Assembly (NCBI GenBank): GCA_001969505.1
Contig: LSSK01000146.1
Span: 10,236 to 21,065, forward strand
Length of the DNA: 10,830 nucleotides
Direction: 5' to 3'
Origin: Zancudomyces culisetae
Lineage: Eukaryota; Kickxellomycota; Harpellomycetes; Harpellales; Legeriomycetaceae
The translations under genes were made by a program, and so were the position numbers. Shown piece by piece: positions 1 through 6,010 of this stretch (positions are counted from its first letter, which is position 1; each line of letters opens with the position of its first letter). The notes below the pieces were generated by a model. It had not been told where the DNA came from and did no database searches. It saw only the letters and a list, made by a program, of their open reading frames with translations.

Positions 1-17
1 GGGGGGGGGGGGGGGGG
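1..17. repeat. Terminal poly-G run
   Basis: Seventeen consecutive G residues open the window and run straight into a purine-rich stretch. In an AT-rich genome this is conspicuous. It may be a true homopolymer or a sequencing/assembly artefact at a contig edge. A shorter G10 run inside PEX3 intron 2 shows that G homopolymers also occur elsewhere in this assembly. Confidence 0.9.
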
Positions 18-205
18 TAAGAGGGAAAAAAGAAAGAGAAAAAAAAGTGTAGGGTTGAGAGTATTCAAGGACACTCCATACAAAGAATGGGTATTTGCAC
101 AAAAGGTAGTGAAACTTTTACTAATCAATGTGTAGTATATGGTTTAAAATCTTACCCAAAAGATGACTTTTTGGTTGAGTTAGTGGGGGGAAGATGGGGA
201 AAGAG

Positions 206-223
206 ATATATATATATATATAT
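206..223. repeat. (AT)9 dinucleotide repeat
   Basis: Nine uninterrupted AT units lie about 350 bases upstream of the PEX3 start codon. It is probably a simple microsatellite. It is too far from the start to be a confident TATA element. Confidence 0.9.
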
Positions 224-305
224 TGTAATAGATAGCTAACTCAGGTTGCAGTACGTGTTGTTAGTTATTGATTTTGTAAAATTTTGCTCAAGAAACACCA
301 AAATC

Positions 306-360
306 AAAACTAGAAAACTGGTGACTAGTTTACTGGCTAGTTGGGTTGTTTGGTCCAACT
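306..360. repeat. Two short inverted repeats
   Basis: AAACTAG at 307-313 is matched by its complement CTAGTTT at 325-331. AGTTGG at 339-344 is matched by CCAACT at 355-360. Each could form a small hairpin in the PEX3 5' flank. Arms of six or seven bases are short enough to arise by chance, and no function is claimed. Confidence 0.4.
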
Positions 361-484
361 TTCACATTTTTATTCCAGTTTTTGTAACATTGGAATCAAT
401 TTCTTGAAAAGGCGAATAAATAAAACCGCGTTAGATTAGCTCGAATTAAATATAGCGCAAAAAAAGCACAGGGAGGAAAATTAA

Positions 485-493
485 ATGATTTAG
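485..493 (+). promoter_or_regulatory. Minimal upstream ORF before PEX3
   Basis: ATG at 485, an isoleucine codon, then TAG at 491-493 form a two-codon upstream frame about 80 bases before the PEX3 start. It would matter only if the PEX3 transcript begins upstream of 485, which the sequence alone does not show. Confidence 0.25.
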
Positions 494-572
494 TATCTCT
501 GAATTGAAAAATAATAACCTGTGGCAAAATAATATAAAAAAAAAGAGTAAGAATAAAGATACTAAAGGAACA

Positions 573-2219
573 ATGGAGATTGCCAGAAAGACAAGGAATT
601 TTCTTACCCGCCATTCGACAAAACTGGTTGTTGTCGGTGGAATAGTAGGTGGATTGTATTATTCGCTCGAGTACATGAAACAAATGCTGAGGGATTTTCA
701 GGAAAACAGCAGAAAGGGGCGATGGGACAGTAGCAAGTAAGCTTTAATTTTTATTTTATTTATTCTTTAGGTATATGGTTAAAACATGATTTGCTAATAA
801 GACGTGGTATCATGTAGTATTATGGAGCGATTTGAGCGCAACCTAGAAGATTGCAAATTCACAGTGTTGAGTTTATCCAGTGAGTTGAAGGAGCAGATTG
901 AAAATGAAATCCGGGTAGAGGAATTGGTAGAGGAATTGAAATCACTGGGGAGCAGTAAAAAACGGCAGGAACAGGAGCAGGTGGGAAATACAGAGGATCA
1001 AGAAATTGATGAACACGAACGAGCAGTTCAGGAGGAGCAAAGAAAGGAATTGGAGAGACAAAATGGCAGAAAGAAGGTCGAAATATGGCAGAGTTTGATG
1101 TTGCAAAGTAAGTTGAACAAGCTAATTTTATGATTATTTTAGCTTTAATAAAAAGTTGTATGGGCAGGGGGGGGGGTTTTTTTTATGGCTTGGTTTTGAA
1201 ATGATGGTATAAAAATAAATAAATAGGTTTTACCAAAATCTATGTGATAATATATTGCCAGACACTACTGGCGATACTGGTTTTTACTCAGCTGAGCATT
1301 ATTGGGCAGCAGTTGTATGATGAATCGGTTATGGAAAAATACGAGGTGGACAAGTACGAAGGGGTAGGGACGACTCTAGACAAATTAACTGGAAAGGAGA
1401 GGGAGGGAGGAGGCAAGACGGTTTCGAATGGAGGGAAGCGGTTTAGTAAGAATGAGCAAAACTACCTGTTGTTGAGTTGGTATTTTTTGAATGTTGGATG
1501 GAATAGAGTGAGGCAGGTAGTCGAGGAAGTTGTAAAAGAGGTTGTTGGAGGGTAAGTCAAATATAAATGTGGGGGAAAAGGTGAAAAGGGGAAAAGGAAA
1601 TATGTATTAAAACATTTTTTGGCTAATAAACAAAATACTAATGGATAGAATTACACTAAAGACAAGCTTTACATTTGGCGAATTCAGCAAGTTTAACCAA
1701 GAGATATGTACGAAAGTAAATGGGCGACTTTGCGAGATTGGGTAAGAAAATTATTAACGGATTGAAATGGAAATATTGATAAAACTGGGATACAGATACA
1801 ATAAATGCGAATATTAACATGAGAATAGAATTGGGGAGATAATATTTCCAAAAAAAGAGTGCCAGGAGTATCTAAGAAGCAATCAGGTAGAGGTAGATGA
1901 AAGCAGCGAGCGGTATTTGGGGATGGTGAACCAGACACAGGACATCCTGGAGAACAAGGGCGTGGTTGAAGAGGTATTTATACGGACAGTGGAGAGGATG
2001 GAGCGGATGTATGTAGAGATGGTTTGGAAGGGAGGCAGTGTAGAAGAGAGGAAGGAGGGAGTAGTCAAAATAGTTCCACGAATTGCAAAGGAGGCACAAG
2101 TGGTTGTACTGGATGATGACCAGATGAATGGGTATATGGAAGTTCTTATGGGAAGCAGCAATGAGCAAATGCGAGGATATGCAGCAATGATATTTACAGC
2201 AACAAAACTGCAGTTATAA
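573..2219 (+). CDS. PEX3: Peroxin-3, peroxisomal membrane protein biogenesis factor (five exons)
   Basis: PEX3 is the membrane anchor that receives PEX19 carrying newly made peroxisomal membrane proteins, and it helps start peroxisome formation. Joined exons 573-736, 818-1107, 1227-1551, 1649-1741 and 1829-2219 keep frame and give 420 residues, close to known fungal lengths (about 430-440). Residues 4-17 are basic and followed by a hydrophobic anchor at about 18-34, the family's N-terminal peroxisome-targeting segment. The 'ERNLEDCKFTVLSL' block corresponds to the conserved region after the anchor in human PEX3. W145 in 'KKVEIWQSL' aligns with human W104, the PEX19-contact tryptophan. A hydrophobic helix at about 159-178 ends in the conserved QL(S/N)IIG. 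Exon 5 carries the 'QTQDILE' block (family consensus N/E-T-R-D-I/M-L-E). A charged segment at about 100-140 is longer than in animals. The start is the first ATG, with A at -3. Four introns in a yeast-like PEX3 are notable. The identification is firm; the exact junctions of exons 4 and 5 are slightly less so. Confidence 0.93.
737..817 (+). other. PEX3: PEX3 intron 1
   Basis: The 81-base intron starts GTAAGC and ends ATGTAG. A branch-like TGCTAATAA lies at 792-800, 19 bases before the 3' site. It splits codon 55 after two bases and joins the membrane-anchor exon to the 'MERFERN' exon in frame. Reading through without splicing meets a stop at 738-740. Confidence 0.88.
1108..1226 (+). other. PEX3: PEX3 intron 2
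   Basis: The 119-base intron starts with the perfect donor GTAAGT and ends AAATAG. Splicing gives 'LMLQSFTKIYV', which aligns without a gap to human PEX3 from the conserved tryptophan through S-F-T. It splits a serine codon after one base. It contains a G10T8 tract at 1167-1184. No clear branch motif lies just before the acceptor. The best one, GCTAAT at 1121-1126, is 100 bases upstream and has its own AG at 1141-1142. Confidence 0.85.
1167..1184. repeat. G10T8 homopolymer pair in intron 2
   Basis: Ten G residues followed directly by eight T residues lie within PEX3 intron 2. Such tracts are prone to length change and to sequencing error, so the exact length is uncertain. Confidence 0.9.
1552..1648 (+). 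other. PEX3: PEX3 intron 3
   Basis: The 97-base intron starts GTAAGT and ends GGATAG. A branch-like GGCTAATAAA lies at 1621-1630, the same octamer core as in intron 1. A second candidate, TACTAAT, sits very close to the acceptor. Splicing yields 'GGITLKTSFTFGEFSKFNQEI', matching the human PEX3 stretch around V-S-L-K-H-S-L-S. Confidence 0.85.
1742..1828 (+). other. PEX3: PEX3 intron 4
   Basis: The 87-base intron starts GTAAGA and ends GAATAG. An AATATTAACATG branch-like element lies at 1810-1821. Splicing joins 'NGRLCEIG' to 'IGEIIFPKKECQEYL' in frame and leads into the conserved C-terminal region. Sequence conservation is weak here, so an alternative acceptor a few bases away is possible. 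Confidence 0.75.
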
Positions 2220-2396
2220 AATAAAATATAATATAATATAATATAATATAATATAATATGTTATAATCAAATAAATATAAATATAAAATATAAATATAAA
2301 AGATTCTAGCTTTATATTATTATTTTTTTTAAAAAAAGAAAATGAGAGAAAGAAAAAGAAAAAGAGAAGGAGAAAGAATGTAATAAATAAAAGTAA
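2220..2396. terminator. Shared 3' region between convergent genes
   Basis: This 177-base gap separates the PEX3 stop from the BUD4 stop, which lies on the other strand. An AATAAA at 2220-2225 directly follows the PEX3 stop. AT-rich TATA-containing repeats like yeast polyadenylation efficiency elements follow. A T8A7 palindrome at 2323-2337 and a purine-only run (pyrimidine on the BUD4 sense strand) lie nearer BUD4. Both transcripts must be cut and polyadenylated here or overlap. Confidence 0.65.
2225..2259. repeat. (AATAT)7 pentanucleotide repeat
   Basis: Seven perfect AATAT units lie in the convergent intergenic region. An irregular AAATAT-type run follows at about 2270-2300. It probably forms part of the PEX3 3' end signal and is also a microsatellite. 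Confidence 0.9.
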
Positions 2397-5300
2397 CTAG
2401 AGACGAGAAGAAATGTCATCGTGAATAAGTTTGACAAGCCAAAGAGGAATTTTTGGAATGTTATTAACGATGGTGGAGAGGGCAGCAGACCATTTTTTGA
2501 GGTCGGCAGCCGAGTCGGCATAAAAGTCGATGGAATAATTGTCGTAAAAATACAGACGGAAGCTGAACTTGACAACATCAGCCAGGTTGTTAATGGACGA
2601 TGTCGAAGTGTTCTTGTTGGCCAGGACGACAAGGCGCTTGACGGCAGAAATGTCGATAACACAGCGGCTGGACTGCAAGTCAGTAGGGCTGTAGGCCAGC
2701 AGAAAACCGCCAACCAGTCGGTAGTACCTGCGCTTCCAATACCTCAGATCGCCACCCAGCTGGCTAAGAAATCCATTGCACCAGATGCGGTTGTGCCAGT
2801 CAAGAGTGGCAAGCGAGTTTGCGCACTCCAGCAGGTTGCAGGGCAGTTTTGTTGGAGGAGGCAGCATTGTCGTGTTGCTTTTGGAGCTGCTGGGACTAAT
2901 ACAGCTGTTGACAACGGGAATAAAAAACATCTGAAGCTGCAGACGGCACACGAGATTGGGTTCCCACACATCAACGACATCCCACGAGTCGAGAAGCGAG
3001 CGCAGGTAGACCTCGTCAAGCATTTCTAACACGTTGATTGCGGCACAACCAATGGTTTCGAATTTGGTGGTTGGGGAAGCAGTGGAGGAGGCGATGGAGG
3101 CATTGGAGTAAAAGGATTTGAGCTGGGAAGGAGTGACAATGGTGGATTTGATGTTTGCTATTGGGCCAGGGATTCTGAGCTGGCTAACATCATCACTGTC
3201 ACTGTCACTGTCGCTGTCATTGTCACCATCATCATCGCTGTTGCCATTATTGTGGTTGTTTTCATGTTCGTTATCAGAAGAATATTGACCAGTCGAGTTT
3301 CTTCGTCGGTGAGCACTGCCAATACTACCAAAATTACTCTGTGAATTATCATACTCGCCTTCACCATTTTTTTCGTTTCCATTTTCATTTTCATTTTCAT
3401 TGGAATTGATATCGTCATCCATCTGTTCCGAATCCGAGCTGTAACCTCGTTCCTTTGCAATTTTCTTGACCGACTTGTTTCGATGTCTAGGATTGTTGAA
3501 AACTCCACTAATGGACTTGCGTTTGGAAGTCAGATGTAGTCGTGATGACCGAGTCGACATGTTTGCCGCCTTGCCACCGTTTTTGCCGCCAGAAAAACAC
3601 AGCTTCCACATATTGTTGTTGTGCTTGGCCATCAGTTTCCGCAACATCTTTTCATTCATGTTTATAAACGACGAAAAAATGCCAAAGTTGCGCTTCTTCA
3701 AGTCTGGCGACGAAGCACCGTGTCGCAACCACAGAGTTATTGGCTTGGATGGATCAACAGCTACAATAGCCTCCTGGTTCACTGCCATCCGTCCGTTCTG
3801 GAGATTGCGCAAATCTATAACGCTAAAATCCAACGAGTCGTACCCATTTCGAACGGCTATAGACAGCTTGCCAGCATCGCCAATGTTGGTTGTATCGTTG
3901 CTGTACTCTTCTATACTCTTGATTTTTAGATACAAGTACCCTTGCTCATAACGCGGCTCTGGCAGTGCAAAGAAGTTGTTGATTGGCGCTCCACTTAACG
4001 GAGTAATGTACCATGGCAATGTATTTTCAATTTCTTTTTGCCCCTCTCCGTTGGTTTTCAGTTTTGGTTTTGGTGTTGGTTTTGATGTTGATGTTGTTGT
4101 TGTTGTTGGTTTTGATTTTGACTTTGATATTCCATTCTCACCAATACCGGGATTTTCATTTTCTTGCTCATCTTCATCTTCATCTTCATTTTCTTGATCA
4201 ATTTCATTCTGTCCAAGAGTGGAAAATTTGCCCAAATCCTTTTCAGTTATAGATGTCCGAATCCTATTGCTTTCTCCCAAACTGTACCGCTTTAGGCTCG
4301 GCCTTCCACCATTATTAGCATTGTTATTGGGGTTTGGTTCAGTGGTTGGCAAAATAGATTCCAGTTTATTAATAAATTCCAACTCCATGGTTTGCGCAAA
4401 CGATACTGGACGGCTGCTTTGTTTCTCGCCTACATTTACGTTTACATTTGTATTTACATTTGTATTTGCGTTAGCATTTGTATTTGCGTTGACACCTTCA
4501 CCCGCTTGTGTAGCCGACTTGGCCACACCACTAGTTGTCGTAGCTTTTGAAGCCCCAGTAATGACAATATCATCCAAAAACGACTTGCGCTTGACCTTGC
4601 CATCCTTGTCAATAAAAATCCGTGGTAGAGTCAGCTGGTTTGCACTTGGCTTGTCCTCATCTCCAAGCTCTACAATACCCTCGTTATCAGTCGACGTCAT
4701 TGAAACCTGCATCCATTGATCCAAACTTTCATGACTCTCGCTTTCTTTTTGTTGGACCGATCTTGTTTCTATTATTTGACTCGCCATCAGCTCCAATTTA
4801 TCCAAACTGTCACTATTGTTCTCATCAATCTCAATATCTTTTGCAATTTCACTCTTATTATCTATAGATTCCTGTGTATGTATATCCAGCTCTCCTTCCT
4901 CTTCTTCAACCTCTTTTTCTTCAACCTCTTCTTCTTGTACAAGTATATCTTGTTCGATTTCCTCTTTTTCTTCACTCTCATACACTTGATCCTGGTTCAA
5001 TTGATCCAACTGATCTTGATTGTCTTGGTCAGGTTTATCAACCTCACTGCCAATACTACTCATACTAAAGTTATCAACACTTGCTGAAACATCAGGCTCC
5101 TTCTCTTTACTGACCTGCGCATCTTTGGCTCTAGCCTTTCCTGATGTCTGTGGGTTTCCAATATGCTGTCTTTTGGCAGCATCATTTCCCGTCTCCAAAA
5201 ACATCTGCAACCTATCTTGAACTATTCCATTTTTCCTCATCAACTCAAGCGTACCACTCTCCCGCCGGTTGTTTGGCTGTGGTGTATTACTCGCCTTGTC

Positions 5301-5970
5301 ATTATCAAACTCTGACAAACTGGCTATTGATTTAATCGAACTGGGATGGGTTTTCCCTTCAGCACTTGTTACAACAGGTTCTCCAGAATTATTATTACTT
5401 TCGGTATTTGTATTTGTATTCGTATTTGTATTCGTATTGCTGGTGGTAATTGTAATGTCAGGTATACTTGTTTTGAGTGATGACAGTGAATAGTTACTCT
5501 TTTGTACAACAATATCCTCATTAGACTTGGATGCCATCTCGTACTTCATTTGCAATAATGCCACTTTACCCTTTGGTCCTGTAACAATCGGTTTTCTCAT
5601 CTTGTCCTTATTATTTGCTCCCCCACTCCTACTTCCACTCCTACTTCCACCTCCACTCAAATTCACATTCACATTCACATTACCACTACTATTATTATTG
5701 CTATTACCACTACTATTACCATTACTATTACCACTACTATTACCATTACTATTAAAACCATCGCTATTTATCGAATTAATACTCGAATTGCTGTTATCTA
5801 ATAACACAGCTATCCGCTGAGTAATCCCATCACTCTTGTTGAGTTTTGCCACATGCGTTTTCACTCTTTCCGCCTTGGGTTTTTTCGTTGGACTAGACTT
5901 TGAACTAGATAATGACGGATTGCTATTATTAAATGACGAAGTTGGTGTCATTGATATCCCTGGGTTACTG

Positions 5971-6010
<40 letters not shown>

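Larger units (their letters stand above)
1..572 (+). other. Upstream flank of PEX3, no confident gene
   Basis: No open frame longer than about 45 codons is seen on either strand apart from the antisense shadow of PEX3 exon 1. The stretch holds the poly-G run, an (AT)9 tract at 206-223, two small inverted repeats between 306 and 360, and AT-rich DNA leading to the PEX3 start. The promoter must lie here, but no single TATA element at a convincing distance can be singled out. A frame open from 1 to a TAG at 133-135 could be the tail of a gene cut by the window edge; this is unproven. Confidence 0.6.

Noticed and set aside
770-771. TTTAG at about 767-770 as acceptor for PEX3 intron 1
   Set aside because: It lies upstream of the GCTAAT branch-like motif, and the frame after it does not lead to the conserved block without a stop.
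1143-1157. A 15-base micro-exon within PEX3 intron 2
   Set aside because: It would keep frame but inserts five residues into a stretch that aligns gap-free with other PEX3 proteins, and its donor would be the weak GTATGG.
1693-2168. Minus-strand frames of 81-98 codons
   Set aside because: They are antisense to PEX3 exons 4 and 5, which match the PEX3 family in the + direction.
2421-3029. 202-codon open frame on the + strand
   Set aside because: It lies opposite the BUD4 C-terminus, whose anillin and PH domains are clearly conserved on the - strand. It is a shadow frame with no recognisable domain.
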